Source: Streptomyces barkulensis (GTDB lineage Bacteria; Actinomycetota; Actinomycetes; Streptomycetales; Streptomycetaceae). From it: a DNA stretch of 64,000 nt. The first letter of the stretch is position 1. Each line of letters starts with the position of its first letter. A program made the translations under genes and the position numbers. A model generated the notes under the pieces. It saw nothing but the letters and a program-made list of their open reading frames with translations. It ran no database searches and was not told the origin of the DNA. Below are positions 40,402-48,863 of this stretch, one piece after another. The stretch covers positions 62,001 to 126,000 of the forward strand of contig NZ_PGSG01000087.1 of NCBI RefSeq assembly GCF_002843305.1, given 5' to 3'.

Positions 40402-41294
40402 GGCGTACGCATCCCGTCGGTGCTTCCTCTCCGGTCGGCGGGCGGGGACGGAACGGTTCCGTGGCCGGCCGTCCCCTCCAGTCCGCCCGCTTCCGCCCCG
40501 GCCGCCTCCGGCCCGGCCGTCTCCGCCCCAGCGGTCCCCGGTTCGGGGATCTCCAGGCCGGCCAGTGCCGCAAGCTGCCCGGGGGTGACGCCCTCGGGCA
40601 CCGGCACCGGCGGCGGGGTGCGCAGCGGAGGCAGCCAGCCCTCCCGCGGGTCCCAGCGCCGTACGACCTTCGCGGGCGCGCCCGCGACCACGGCGTGGTC
40701 GGGCACCTCGCCGCGGACGACCGAACCGGCCGCCACCACCGTGTTCCGCCCCAGCCGCGCGCCCGGCAGCACCACCGCTCCCGTGCCCAGCCAGCTGCCC
40801 GCGCCGATCTCCACCGGCGCCGAGCGCGGCCACTGCCTGCCGATCGGCTGATGGGGGTCGTCGTAGGAGTGGTTGGTGGAGGTGATGTAGACGTACGGGC
40901 CGCAGAAGACGTCGTTCCCGATCGTCACGCCCGCCCCCGCCCCGTCGGCCACCACATGGCTGCCCCGGCCCAGGACCACCCCGTCGCCCAGCCTCAGCAC
41001 CGTGTCCGGTCCGAGGTCGAGGCCGGGCATCATCCCGGCGGTCAGCGTGACCTCGGCGCCGATGACGCAGCACGCGCCCAGCTCGATCCACTCGGTGCCG
41101 AACAGCGTGCCCTGCGGGAAGGCCAGCCGGGTGCCCTCCCCGATGCCGCGGAAGGCGTACGGCCCGGGGCGCTCGGCCGAGACGGCGCCCGCCCGCTGCG
41201 CGTGGCGCCACAGCCCGTGCACGGCGCGGGAGGCCGTACGGGAGGAGGCCGCGCGTGACAGCAGGGAGGAGAACACGTTCCTGTTCTTGGGCAC
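40398..41294 (-). CDS. Hexapeptide acyltransferase with disordered C-terminal tail
   Basis: 298 residues. A short helical N-terminus (SSLLSRAASSRTASRAVHGLWRH) is followed by a left-handed beta-helix: TEWIELGACCVIGAEVTL, LRLGDGVVLGRGSHVVADGAG, VTIGNDVFCGPYVYITSTNHSY and GSWLGTGAVVLPGARLGRNTVVAAGSVV, ending with DHAVVAGAPAKVVRRWD as in CysE/NodL/maltose acetyltransferases. The catalytic His lies in TSTNHSYDD. The last 70 residues are an Ala/Gly/Glu/Pro tail. GTG 41294 has TACCGT 6 nt upstream (leaderless). It could acetylate a cell-wall or exopolysaccharide sugar. Confidence 0.85.
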   Translation of the reverse strand: MPKNRNVFSSLLSRAASSRTASRAVHGLWRHAQRAGAVSAERPGPYAFRGIGEGTRLAFPQGTLFGTEWIELGACCVIGAEVTLTAGMMPGLDLGPDTVLRLGDGVVLGRGSHVVADGAGAGVTIGNDVFCGPYVYITSTNHSYDDPHQPIGRQWPRSAPVEIGAGSWLGTGAVVLPGARLGRNTVVAAGSVVRGEVPDHAVVAGAPAKVVRRWDPREGWLPPLRTPPPVPVPEGVTPGQLAALAGLEIPEPGTAGAETAGPEAAGAEAGGLEGTAGHGTVPSPPADRRGSTDGMRTP

Positions 41295-41300
41295 CCGATC

Positions 41301-41306
41301 ACGGTA
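41301..41306 (-). promoter_or_regulatory. -10 hexamer TACCGT, leaderless acyltransferase transcript
   Basis: Minus-strand TACCGT followed by 6 nt and GTG 41294. Confidence 0.5.
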
Positions 41307-41439
41307 GACGCCCGGACGGGCGGCGCACCGCCCGCCGTGCTGTGATTCCCGCCCCACCCATCCCTTACGGTGCCGTTGGAGTCGGAGAAGGCGCTCGGTA
41401 CACGGACCGTGCGCGGCACGGCAGGCGGGAGAGGCACGG

Positions 41440-41988
41440 ATGGAACGGCGGGCGATGATCGCGGGCGTGGTGGGCAGGGAGCCCGAGATCGATCCGGAGG
41501 CGTACGTCGCCCCCACGGCCGTGGTCGTCGGCCAGGTGTCGCTGGGGCCCGGCGCGAGCGTCTGGTACAACGCGGTGCTGCGCGGCGACTGCGACGCGAT
41601 CACCCTCGGCAGGGACAGCAACGTGCAGGACAACTGCACCGTCCACGCCGACCCGGGCTTCCCCGTGGTCGTGGGCGAGCGCGTCTCGGTGGGGCACAAC
41701 GCGGTGCTGCACGGCTGCACGATCGGGGACGAGGTCCTGGTCGGAATGGGCGCGACGGTGCTCAACGGGGCCCGGGTGGGCGCCGGTTCGCTGGTGGCGG
41801 CCCACGCCCTGGTCCCGCAGGGCATGGAGGTCCCGCCCGGTTCCCTGGTCGCCGGGGTGCCGGCCCGCGTCAGGCGGGAGCTGACCGAGGAGGAGCGCGA
41901 GGGCATCCGCGTCAACGCCGCGGCGTACCGGGGGCTGGCCGGCACGCACCGGGAGACGCTGGTCGTCCTGGATGACGGCGAGGGCTGA
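41440..41988 (+). CDS. Gamma-carbonic anhydrase-like protein
   Basis: 182 residues, left-handed beta-helix. AYVAPTAVVVGQVSLGPGASVWYNAVLRGDCDAITLGRDSNVQDNCTVHADPG and VSVGHNAVLHGCTIGDEVLVGMGATVLNG carry the three zinc-ligand histidines of the gamma class (VHAD, GHN, LHGC) and the RGD and QDN elements. Probably a trimer; carbonic anhydrase activity is usual but not certain in this subgroup. GGGAGAGGC precedes ATG 41440. It is divergent from the acyltransferase gene (145 bp apart). Confidence 0.93.
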   Translation: MERRAMIAGVVGREPEIDPEAYVAPTAVVVGQVSLGPGASVWYNAVLRGDCDAITLGRDSNVQDNCTVHADPGFPVVVGERVSVGHNAVLHGCTIGDEVLVGMGATVLNGARVGAGSLVAAHALVPQGMEVPPGSLVAGVPARVRRELTEEEREGIRVNAAAYRGLAGTHRETLVVLDDGEG

Positions 41989-42089
41989 GACCTCGGCGGG
42001 CACCCGGTGCAAGGGCCCTCGCGCGAGTTCCCGTGTACCGGGTGCGTACCGAAGCGGGGGTGGCCGTGGTCCGGCCGCGGCGGCGGCTC

Positions 42090-42095
42090 TAGTGT
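42090..42095 (+). promoter_or_regulatory. -10 hexamer TAGTGT, leaderless transcript
   Basis: TAGTGT followed by 7 nt and ATG 42103; no ribosome binding site. Confidence 0.5.
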
Positions 42096-42102
42096 TCTCG
42101 CC

Positions 42103-43140
42103 ATGTGGCCAGGACAGCAGCCGCCCGGGGGCGAGCAGAACCCGCAGGACCCGCACAGCCCGCAGAACCGGCAAAACCAGCCCAACCCGTACCGGACGCC
42201 GGGTTACCAGGCTCCGAACCCCTACCAGGGCCCGGGTCACCAGGGGCAGCCCGGCGGCCAGTGGGGGCAGCCGGGCGCACCCGGCGCACCGCAGCCGCCG
42301 CAGGGCGGGAAGGGCGGGAAGAGGGGCCGGAACGCGGCGATCGCCATCGTCGCGGCCGTCGCGGTGATCGCCGCGGCCGTGGTGACGGGCGTCCTCGTCC
42401 TCGCCGACGACGACAAGGGCGAGAAGACCGCGGGCCCCGGCGCCAGTGTCCCGCCGAGCCCCGAGCCCTCCACCGCCGAGCCGGACGAGGACGAGGGCTC
42501 CGGGGCCGAGCGGGACGATCCCACCAACCCGCGCGACGGGGTCGCCCCGAAGAAGCCGGACCCGGTGGTCTCCGGCTGGAAGGTCGTCACCAACGCCAAG
42601 CACCACAACGCCTTCGACGTGCCGGCCGACTGGAAGCTCGGCACGGAGACGACGATCATCGGCTACGGGCAGAAGGACGAGGACGATCCCTTCTCCGGGC
42701 CCCAGGTCGCCTTCAGCGCCCCGGCCTTCCACAAGGAGGGCTGGTGCAAGGTCGGCAACAGCAAGTACACCCGGGCCACCGTCGGCAGCAAGGGCGGCCA
42801 GGGCTCCCGCAACACCGCCGAGGGCGCCGAGATCGCCGCGGAGAACTTCGTCTACTTCGCCTACGGCGAGCAGAAGGACACCGTCAAGCTCACCAAGGCG
42901 AAGAAGTTCTCCAACGAGCACGGCATCACCGGCCACATAGCGAGCGCCACGGCCACCGGGGTCAAGAAGGAGAACAAGTGCGACTCCGACGGCAGGGTCG
43001 TGACCGTCTCCTGGATCGACGGCAGCAACGACCTGCGCATCTGGCTCCTGATCACCGACGCCGGGGTCGATGACGAGGTGTCCCAGGAGACCATCGACAA
43101 GATGACCGGCAGTCTGCGGCCGTACGCGGAGAAGGACTGA
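42103..43140 (+). CDS. Membrane-anchored extracytoplasmic protein with Pro/Gln-rich N-terminus
   Basis: 345 residues. Residues 1-70 are cytoplasmic and rich in Pro, Gln, Asn and Gly (QNRQNQPNPYRTPGYQAPNP), a type common in streptomycete membrane proteins. A single helix (NAAIAIVAAVAVIAAAVVTGVLVLAD) is followed by an acidic linker and a globular outer domain of about 190 residues (WKVVTNAKHHNAFDVPADWKL, WCKVGNSKYTRATVGSKGG, CDSDGRVVTVSWIDGSNDLRIWLL) with two cysteines that may pair. I do not recognise the outer domain. Likely leaderless. The next gene (MFS) overlaps its stop. Confidence 0.82.
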   Translation: MWPGQQPPGGEQNPQDPHSPQNRQNQPNPYRTPGYQAPNPYQGPGHQGQPGGQWGQPGAPGAPQPPQGGKGGKRGRNAAIAIVAAVAVIAAAVVTGVLVLADDDKGEKTAGPGASVPPSPEPSTAEPDEDEGSGAERDDPTNPRDGVAPKKPDPVVSGWKVVTNAKHHNAFDVPADWKLGTETTIIGYGQKDEDDPFSGPQVAFSAPAFHKEGWCKVGNSKYTRATVGSKGGQGSRNTAEGAEIAAENFVYFAYGEQKDTVKLTKAKKFSNEHGITGHIASATATGVKKENKCDSDGRVVTVSWIDGSNDLRIWLLITDAGVDDEVSQETIDKMTGSLRPYAEKD

Positions 43141-44462
43141 CCGGCAAGGGGCCCGCCGGGGGCGGGGCGGGGCGGCGGCCGTCCCGCCCCGCCTGGGCGG
43201 GCCGCGACTACACGCTGCTGACGGCCGCCGCCGTGATCACCGGGCTGGGCAACTCCGGTGCGCTGATCGCGGCCGCGTTCGCCGTGCTCGCCCTGGGCGG
43301 CGACGGCACCGACGTGGGCCTGGTCGCCGCCGCCCGCACCGTCCCCCTGGTGCTGTTCCTGCTCGTCGGCGGCGCCGTCGCCGACCGGCTGCCGCGTCAC
43401 CGGGTGATGGTGGCGGCCAACGCGCTCAACTGCGTCTCCCAGGGCGTCTTCGCCGCGCTGGTGATCACCGGGAGCGCCGAACTGTGGCAGATGGTGCTGC
43501 TGTCGGCGCTGGGCGGCACCGGCCACGCCTTCTTCGCCCCGGCCGCCGAGGGGATGGTGCTCGCCAGTGTCCGCGGCGAGCAGGCCGGACGCGCCTTCGC
43601 CGTCTTCCGGATGGGGGTCAACGGCGCCTCCATCGGCGGCGCGGCACTCGGCGGCGCGCTGATCGCCGCGGTCGGCCCCGGCTGGGTGCTGGCGGTCGAC
43701 GCCGCCGCGTTCGCCGCCGCGGGGGCGCTGCGCGCCCTGCTCGACCTGCGCGCAGTGCCCGAGCGCGCGCCGGGCGGCGGCCTGCTCGGCGATCTGCGCG
43801 ACGGCTGGCGCGAGGTGGTGGGGCGGCCGTGGCTGTGGGCGGTGGTCCTGCAGTTCGCGGTGGTCAACGCGGTGGTCGCGGCGGCCGAGGCGGTGTACGG
43901 GCCGCAGGTCGCCGAGGAGCACCTGGGCGGCGCCCGGCCGTGGGGGCTGGCCCTGGCCGCCTTCGGCGCGGGCACGGTGTGCGGCGGGGTGCTCATGACC
44001 CGCTGGCGGCCGCGCCGCATCATGCTCGCGGGCACCCTGTGCGTCTTCCCCCTGGCACTGCCCTCGGCGGCGCTGGCGGTTCCCCTGCCCGCGGCGGGCC
44101 TGGCCGCGGTGATGTTCACCACCGGGGTGGCCATCGAGGTGTTCGGGGTGTCCTGGATGACGGCGCTGCACCAGGAGGTGCCCGAGGAGAAGTTCTCCCG
44201 GGTCTCGGCCTACGACTGGCTGGGGTCGATCGCCCTGGTGCCCCTGGCCACGGCCGCGGCCGGCCCCGTCGAGTCGCTGGTGGGCCGGCCGGCGGCGCTG
44301 TGGGGCTGCTCGGTGCTGGTCGCGGCGCTGACGGCCGCGGTGCTGTGCGTACCGGGGGTGCGCGGCCTGACCCGGCGGGACGGGACCGCGGCGGCCGGCT
44401 CTCAGCCGACGGTGAAGGAGCCCTCCGGCGGCTCGGGCGAGGCGGCCGCCTCGCTCTCCTGA
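43137..44462 (+). CDS. MFS transporter (probable CTG start)
   Basis: 441 residues with 12 membrane helices in the Bcr/EmrB-to-MFS_3 range; first helix YTLLTAAAVITGLGNSG continuing into ALIAAAFAVLAL, the loop motif VADRLPRHRVM between helices 2 and 3. It would export or import a small molecule; no substrate can be named. No ATG, GTG or TTG precedes GTG 43233 in frame, and that codon lies inside helix 1. CTG 43137 overlaps the upstream TGA (CTGA) and follows GGAGAAGGA, so I take it as start; the shorter GTG form would lose the cytoplasmic N-terminus. The 3' end overlaps the convergent gene by 61 bp. Confidence 0.8.
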   Translation: MTGKGPAGGGAGRRPSRPAWAGRDYTLLTAAAVITGLGNSGALIAAAFAVLALGGDGTDVGLVAAARTVPLVLFLLVGGAVADRLPRHRVMVAANALNCVSQGVFAALVITGSAELWQMVLLSALGGTGHAFFAPAAEGMVLASVRGEQAGRAFAVFRMGVNGASIGGAALGGALIAAVGPGWVLAVDAAAFAAAGALRALLDLRAVPERAPGGGLLGDLRDGWREVVGRPWLWAVVLQFAVVNAVVAAAEAVYGPQVAEEHLGGARPWGLALAAFGAGTVCGGVLMTRWRPRRIMLAGTLCVFPLALPSAALAVPLPAAGLAAVMFTTGVAIEVFGVSWMTALHQEVPEEKFSRVSAYDWLGSIALVPLATAAAGPVESLVGRPAALWGCSVLVAALTAAVLCVPGVRGLTRRDGTAAAGSQPTVKEPSGGSGEAAASLS

Positions 44463-45316
44463 ACCGGGCGCGCGTTCCCGGTCAGCCGCTCCAGCGCGGC
44501 CCCGTGCACCACCCGTGCGGGGAACGGGTCGCCCGCCGCCAGCCGCGCCAGCCGCTCCACGGGCAGCCCGGCGCGGGAGGCGGCCAGCACGGTGTTGCCG
44601 AAGCGGCGGCCGCGCAGCACGGCGGGCTCGGCGATCAGGCACAGCCGGCCGGGGTCCTCGCCGAAGACCGTGCGGAAGCCGGCCAGCTGGGAGCGGAGGA
44701 AACCGAAGGGCGCGGCGTCGGCGAGGTTGGCAACGTAGACACCGCCGGGCCGCAGCGCCCGGGCCGCGGCCCGGGCGTACGCCAGGGTGGTCAGGTGGGC
44801 CGGGACGCGGGAGCCGCCGAAGACGTCGGCGACCAGGACGTCCGCCGCTGCGGGGGGCCTGCCCCGCAGCGCGGTGAGGGCGTCCTCGGCCCGCACCACG
44901 ATGCCGCCGCCGGGCGGCAGCGGCAGGTGCTCGGCGACCAGGCCGAGCAGGGCCCGGTCGGCGTCCACCACCTCCTGGCGGGAGCCGGGGCGGGCGGCGG
45001 CCAGATAGCGCGGCAATGTCATGGCCCCACCGCCCAGGTGGAGGACGTCCAGCGGCGTGTCCGGGGCTGCGGCGCAGTCCAGGACGTGGGCGATCCGGCG
45101 CACGTACTCGAACTCCAGGTGCGCCGGATCGCCGAGGTCCACGTACGACTGGGGGGCGTCGTCGACGGTGAGCAGCCAGGCGCGCGGCCGGTCCACGTCC
45201 GGCAGCAGCCGGGCGGTGCCCTGGTCCACGGTCCGGCGTACGGGCACCGGCTCCCCTGCCGCCCGGTCGTCCGCCGTCCGGTCGTCCGCCGTCCGGCCCT
45301 GCGCTGCCTTGTCCAT
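44402..45316 (-). CDS. Spermidine synthase-like methyltransferase-fold protein
   Basis: 304 residues. LDVLHLGGGAMTLPRYLAAARPGSRQEVVDADRALLGLV is the SAM/dcSAM-binding Rossmann site (GGGxxTLPR, then the acidic VVDAD), followed by RAEDALTALRGRPPAAADVLVADVFGG with the catalytic-region Asp and LTTLAYARAAARALRPGGVYVANLAD. This family is often annotated as spermidine synthase or fused-MFS spermidine synthase-like; true polyamine synthesis is unproven. ATG 45316 has a GACAAT hexamer 6 nt upstream. The first 40 residues are charged and repetitive (GRTADDRTADD). Confidence 0.85.
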   Translation of the reverse strand: MDKAAQGRTADDRTADDRAAGEPVPVRRTVDQGTARLLPDVDRPRAWLLTVDDAPQSYVDLGDPAHLEFEYVRRIAHVLDCAAAPDTPLDVLHLGGGAMTLPRYLAAARPGSRQEVVDADRALLGLVAEHLPLPPGGGIVVRAEDALTALRGRPPAAADVLVADVFGGSRVPAHLTTLAYARAAARALRPGGVYVANLADAAPFGFLRSQLAGFRTVFGEDPGRLCLIAEPAVLRGRRFGNTVLAASRAGLPVERLARLAAGDPFPARVVHGAALERLTGNARPVQESEAAASPEPPEGSFTVG

Positions 45317-45322
45317 CGCCCC

Positions 45323-45328
45323 ATTGTC
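45323..45328 (-). promoter_or_regulatory. -10 hexamer GACAAT, leaderless transcript
   Basis: Minus-strand GACAAT followed by 6 nt and ATG 45316; first base departs from the TANNNT consensus. Confidence 0.35.
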
Positions 45329-45454
45329 CCGTCGTCCCGGCCGGCCGCGGGACGGGGTGGGGGCGCCCGGGCGCGGCCGGGGCACGGCGCCCGGCCGGGC
45401 CCGGGTCGCGGACCTCACAGCGGGCAGACCGGGACGTATGTCACCCGCGTCGGT

Positions 45455-45460
45455 TACGCT
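45455..45460 (+). promoter_or_regulatory. -10 hexamer TACGCT, leaderless transcript
   Basis: TACGCT followed by 6 nt and GTG 45467; identical hexamer to the one before 4898. Confidence 0.5.
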
Positions 45461-45466
45461 CGCCCG

Positions 45467-46303
45467 GTGCCCGTCCCCGCTCCCCGGCCCGTCGGACCCG
45501 CCGCCCGGTGCTCCGCGGTGCTGTTCTCCCCGTGGTCCCGTCTGTCCCTCCTCGCCGTGCTCCTGGCCGCCGCCGCCACGACGGTGGCCCTCCACGAGCC
45601 CCAGCAGCTGATCGCCCAGGGGTGGCGCCCCCCGCTGACCGGGGGCGGCGCGCTGGCGCTGTTCGCCCTCGCGTACGGCCTGGGCACCGCGGCCCTCGTG
45701 CCCAGACCGGTGCTGAACCTGGCCTCGGGCGCCCTCTTCGGCGCCGCCCTGGGCACCGCGGCGGCGGTGGCCGGGACGGTGCTGGGGGCCGGGCTGGCCT
45801 TCGGGCTGGGGCGGCTGCTGGGGCAGGACGCCCTGCGCCCACTGCTGCGCGGCCGCTGGCTGGCGGCCGGGGACCGGCAGCTCAGCCGCCGGGGCTTCCG
45901 CTCGATGCTGGTGCTGCGGGTGCTGCCGGGAATCCCGTTCGCCGTCTCCAACTACGGCGCCTCCGTCAGCCGGATGCGCTGGTCCGCCTTTCTGTCGGCC
46001 ACCGCGCTGGGCTGTGTGCCCAACACCGCCGCGTACGCCGTGGCGGGCAGCCAGGCCTCCACTCCGACCTCGCCGGTCTTCCTGGTCGCGTCCGCCTTCA
46101 TCGCCGTTCCCGGGATGGCCGCCGCGGTCGTCGCCTGGCGCAGGCGCGCCCGGCCGCGCGGGTCCGGGGCGCCGGCCTCGGCCGCGGACCGGCCCACCGG
46201 CCAGGCCGCGGACCAGGCGCAGGGCCGGGCGGTCACCGGCCCGGTACGCGCGAACCCGCGACGTTCGCCCGCCGTTTCCCTCCCCGTTCCCGACCGGCCA
46301 TAG
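45467..46303 (+). CDS. TVP38/TMEM64 (VTT/DedA-type) membrane protein
   Basis: 278 residues with about six membrane helices. The VTT signature is seen in ALVPRPVLNLASGALFGAALGTAAAVAGTVLGAGLAFGLGRLLG and FRSMLVLRVLPGIPFAVSNYGASVSRMRWSAFLSATALGCVPNTAAYA (the R-x-x-P-G-x-P-F and N-Y re-entrant helix). Such proteins are linked to lipid scrambling or undecaprenyl phosphate recycling (DedA superfamily), notable beside uppP. GTG 45467 is supported by its -10 box. The C-terminal 50 residues are a polar low-complexity tail. Confidence 0.88.
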   Translation: MPVPAPRPVGPAARCSAVLFSPWSRLSLLAVLLAAAATTVALHEPQQLIAQGWRPPLTGGGALALFALAYGLGTAALVPRPVLNLASGALFGAALGTAAAVAGTVLGAGLAFGLGRLLGQDALRPLLRGRWLAAGDRQLSRRGFRSMLVLRVLPGIPFAVSNYGASVSRMRWSAFLSATALGCVPNTAAYAVAGSQASTPTSPVFLVASAFIAVPGMAAAVVAWRRRARPRGSGAPASAADRPTGQAADQAQGRAVTGPVRANPRRSPAVSLPVPDRP

Positions 46304-46355
46304 CATCTGCCCGACCTGACCGATGATCACAAAATAGGGACGAGCACACCCCGAC

Positions 46356-47228
46356 ATGTCTTGGTTCGAAGCGTTCATCCTCGGGCTCGTCCAGGGGCTG
46401 ACCGAGTTCCTTCCCATATCCTCCAGCGCCCATCTGCGGCTGACCGCGGTCTTCGCCGGTTGGGAGGACCCCGGCGCGGCCTTCACCGCCGTCACCCAGA
46501 TCGGCACCGAGGCGGCGGTGCTGATCTACTTCCGCAAGGACATCGCGCGGATCGTCTCCGCCTGGTTCCGCTCGCTGTACGACAGGCAGGCGCGCCGTGA
46601 GCACGACGCGAAGCTGGGCTGGCTGGTGATCGTCGGCTCCATCCCGATCGGCGTCCTCGGCCTGACCTTCAAGGACTACATCGAGGGGCCCTTCCGCGAT
46701 CTGCGGCTGATCGCCACGACCCTGATCGTGCTGGGCATCGTCCTGGGCCTGGCCGACCGGCTCGCCTCCCGCGACGCCCCCGGCGGGCGCCACCGCGCCG
46801 TGCGCGAGCGCAAGCCGCTGGAGCGACTGACCGTGCGCGACGGCCTGCTGTACGGCATGGCCCAGGCGATGGCGCTGATCCCCGGTGTGTCCCGCTCGGG
46901 TGCGACGATCAGCGGCGGTCTGTTCATGGGCTACACCCGTGAGGCCGCCGCCCGGTACTCCTTCCTGCTGGCCATCCCGGCCGTCCTCGCCTCCGGCCTG
47001 TTCGAGCTGACGGAGATCGGCCAGGGGCACGTCTCCTGGGCGCCGACGCTCTTCGCGACCACGCTGTCCTTCCTGGTGGCCTACGCGGTCATCGCCTGGT
47101 TCATGAAGTTCATCTCCACCAGGAGCTTCATGCCGTTCGTGGTCTACCGGATACTGCTGGGCCTGCTGATCTTCGCCCTGGTCGCGGCCGGGGTGATCTC
47201 CCCGCACGCGGGCGAGGCGGCGGGCTGA
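46356..47228 (+). CDS. uppP: Undecaprenyl-diphosphatase
   Basis: 290 residues, eight membrane helices. GLVQGLTEFLPISSSAHLRL and YGMAQAMALIPGVSRSGATISGGLFMGYTRE are the two BacA/UppP active-site motifs (Glu-Glu-rich motif and PGxSRSxxT). Removes a phosphate from undecaprenyl pyrophosphate, recycling the lipid carrier used by peptidoglycan and by the Wzx/Wzy pathway in this window. ATG 46356 in an AT-richer leader (GATCACAAAATAGGGACGAG). Followed by a hairpin before the convergent capA. Confidence 0.97.
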   Translation: MSWFEAFILGLVQGLTEFLPISSSAHLRLTAVFAGWEDPGAAFTAVTQIGTEAAVLIYFRKDIARIVSAWFRSLYDRQARREHDAKLGWLVIVGSIPIGVLGLTFKDYIEGPFRDLRLIATTLIVLGIVLGLADRLASRDAPGGRHRAVRERKPLERLTVRDGLLYGMAQAMALIPGVSRSGATISGGLFMGYTREAAARYSFLLAIPAVLASGLFELTEIGQGHVSWAPTLFATTLSFLVAYAVIAWFMKFISTRSFMPFVVYRILLGLLIFALVAAGVISPHAGEAAG

Positions 47229-47235
47229 CGGCTGC

Positions 47236-47264
47236 GGGCGTCCGACCGGCCGCCCGGGACGCCC
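47236..47264. terminator. Hairpin between convergent uppP and capA
   Basis: GGGCGTCC (47236-47243) and GGACGCCC (47257-47264), 13-nt loop, within three copies of CGCCCGGGA. Eight base pairs, GC-rich. Confidence 0.5.
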
Positions 47265-47277
47265 GGGACGCCCGGCC

Positions 47278-48405
47278 TCACCGGCCCTCGGCCAGACCGT
47301 CCTCGGCCGCTCCCCGGCTCAGCACCGCCTCCCGCACCCGCCTGTGCACCCCGGGGAAGTTCTCCCCGGTGGCGCGCACCACGCGGAAGGGCGGGCCCAT
47401 GTCGGAGTGGCCGACCAGGAACTCCGCCCCCGTGACGGTCCAGCGGCCGTCCCGGGGGGTGAAGGTGAAGCGGGCCATGGAGCCCTCGTTGCCGCTGCGC
47501 TTGTTCCCCGGGACGAAGCTGGCGATCTGGTCGCCCAGGCCGTAGACCACCCAGGTGCCGTTCACCTTCTCGTACGGCTGGGGGACGTGGTTGTGGGTGC
47601 CGACCAGCAGGTCGACGTCCCGGCGTCCGCCGGTGCGCGCGGCAGTGAGCCTGCGGGCCAGCTCCTTCTGCGTCGCGTCGGGCGCCTGCCGCCACTCCGT
47701 GCCCCAGTGCAGGCTGACGATCACCACGTCGGCCCCGGCGCGGCGGGCGGCGCGGGCGTCGGCGAGCACGCGCTCCGGTTCCAGCATGCTCACCGCCCAC
47801 GGCCGGCCTTCGGGGAGCGGGATGCCGTTGGTGCCGTAGGTGTACGCCAGATGGGCGATGCGGGCGCCGCCCGCCTCCAGCAGTGCCGGGCGGGCGGCCT
47901 CCGCCGCGTCGCGGGCGGTGCCCGTGTGCCGCACTCCCGCCGCGTCCAGCGCGTCGAGGGTGCGGCGCACGCCCTCGAAGCCGTCGTCGAGGCTGTGGTT
48001 GGAGGCGGTCGAGCAGCTGTCGTAGCCGGTGGCCCGCAGGGCCTTCGCGAGCTGGGGCGGGGAGCGGAAGAGCGGATAGCCGGTGAAGGGGCCGTCCTCG
48101 TCGCCGTAGGGCGTCTCCATGTGGCACAGCGCGATGTCGGCGGGTTCGACCACCGGTTTGACGCCCGCGAGGATGCGGGTGAAGTCGTGTCCGGCGCCGC
48201 CCGCGTCCAGCCGGGCCTGCTCGACGATCGACGGGTACGGGATGATGTCGCCGGTCGCCACCACGGTGAACGGCCTGCCCCCGTCCGTCCGTGCCGCCCG
48301 GTCCTCCCCCGGGGCGCCGCCGGGCGCGGTGCACGAGGCGGGCGCGGCCAGCGCCAGTACGGCGGCGGCCGTGGCCGCGAGGTGTATTCGGCGGCCCGCG
48401 CGCAT
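47278..48405 (-). CDS. CapA family (poly-gamma-glutamate synthesis-like) lipoprotein
   Basis: 375 residues. N-terminal signal with lipobox-like APASC (Cys about 25) suggests attachment to the membrane. VVATGDIIPYPSIVEQARLD, MGETPYG-like METPYGDEDGPFTG, SNHSLDDGFEGVRRTLDALDAAGVRHTG, VIVSLHWGTEW and VGTHNHVPQPYEKVNGTWVVYGLGDQ carry the metallophosphatase-type metal ligands of the PGA_cap/CapA family. CapA acts in capsule anchoring or export of anionic polymers; no capB or capC is present, so its role here is unclear. ATG 48405; the region upstream to 48863 is shared with a divergent phosphatase gene. Confidence 0.88.
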   Translation of the reverse strand: MRAGRRIHLAATAAAVLALAAPASCTAPGGAPGEDRAARTDGGRPFTVVATGDIIPYPSIVEQARLDAGGAGHDFTRILAGVKPVVEPADIALCHMETPYGDEDGPFTGYPLFRSPPQLAKALRATGYDSCSTASNHSLDDGFEGVRRTLDALDAAGVRHTGTARDAAEAARPALLEAGGARIAHLAYTYGTNGIPLPEGRPWAVSMLEPERVLADARAARRAGADVVIVSLHWGTEWRQAPDATQKELARRLTAARTGGRRDVDLLVGTHNHVPQPYEKVNGTWVVYGLGDQIASFVPGNKRSGNEGSMARFTFTPRDGRWTVTGAEFLVGHSDMGPPFRVVRATGENFPGVHRRVREAVLSRGAAEDGLAEGR

Positions 48406-48863
48406 CCGGTGCCCCGCCTCGCCCTCTCCCTTACGTCCGGCCGTCCGCCGTGCGGTCCGTCCGGCTGCCGTCCCCGCTGGTGCGATCCGGCGCATCCTTC
48501 GCCTCCCGTGCGTCCCGGCACGCCACTTCGGGGCGGGCGCGCCGTCCTCCTCTCCCGGCAGCGTGGGCGACGGCGGGGCGGGCGGCACCTCGGGCGGCGC
48601 CCGGCTGCGCCGAGCGGGCGAACGGATCGCGCGGCTGCCGGAGCGGGGGCGTGAGGAGCGGCGCGGGGCCGGCGCGGCAGGCGCCGGGAGGGCGGCACCG
48701 CCCGTCGCCGGAGGCGGCCCGGGCCGCCGGGGTGGTCCGCTCCGCCCGTACGAGCGGGCGCGGGAAACGGTGCGACCGCGCGGGTCGCTTTTCCGTGCCG
48801 CCCCGGCCTGGGAAGCTGTTCGCAGACAACCGCGGGGCATCCGCAGCGAATCCGGAGTTCACC
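48406..48863. promoter_or_regulatory. Divergent intergenic region capA / SpoIIE-type phosphatase
   Basis: 458 bp, extremely GC-rich. I see no supported gene: all frames are Arg/Pro/Gly noise. A terminator-like hairpin with a U-run lies at 48772-48792, 72 bp before the phosphatase start, and promoters of both genes must be here. Confidence 0.4.
48772..48792 (+). terminator. Hairpin plus T-run in leader of the phosphatase gene
   Basis: GCGACC-GCGCG-GGTCGC followed directly by TTTT, one of the few intrinsic-terminator-like structures with a T-run in this GC-rich window. It reads on the plus strand and ends 72 bp before TTG 48864, so it could attenuate that gene or end a short upstream RNA. Confidence 0.5.

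Noticed and set aside
43484..45466. N-terminal 660 codons of the long frame that ends with the VTT membrane protein
   Set aside because: Out-of-frame shadow of the MFS gene and antisense of the synthase-like gene; the real gene starts at GTG 45467 with its own -10 box.
48291..48863. Upstream extension of the SpoIIE-type phosphatase
   Set aside because: 190 extra residues are Arg/Pro/Gly noise; TTG 48864 has a properly spaced CGGAG.
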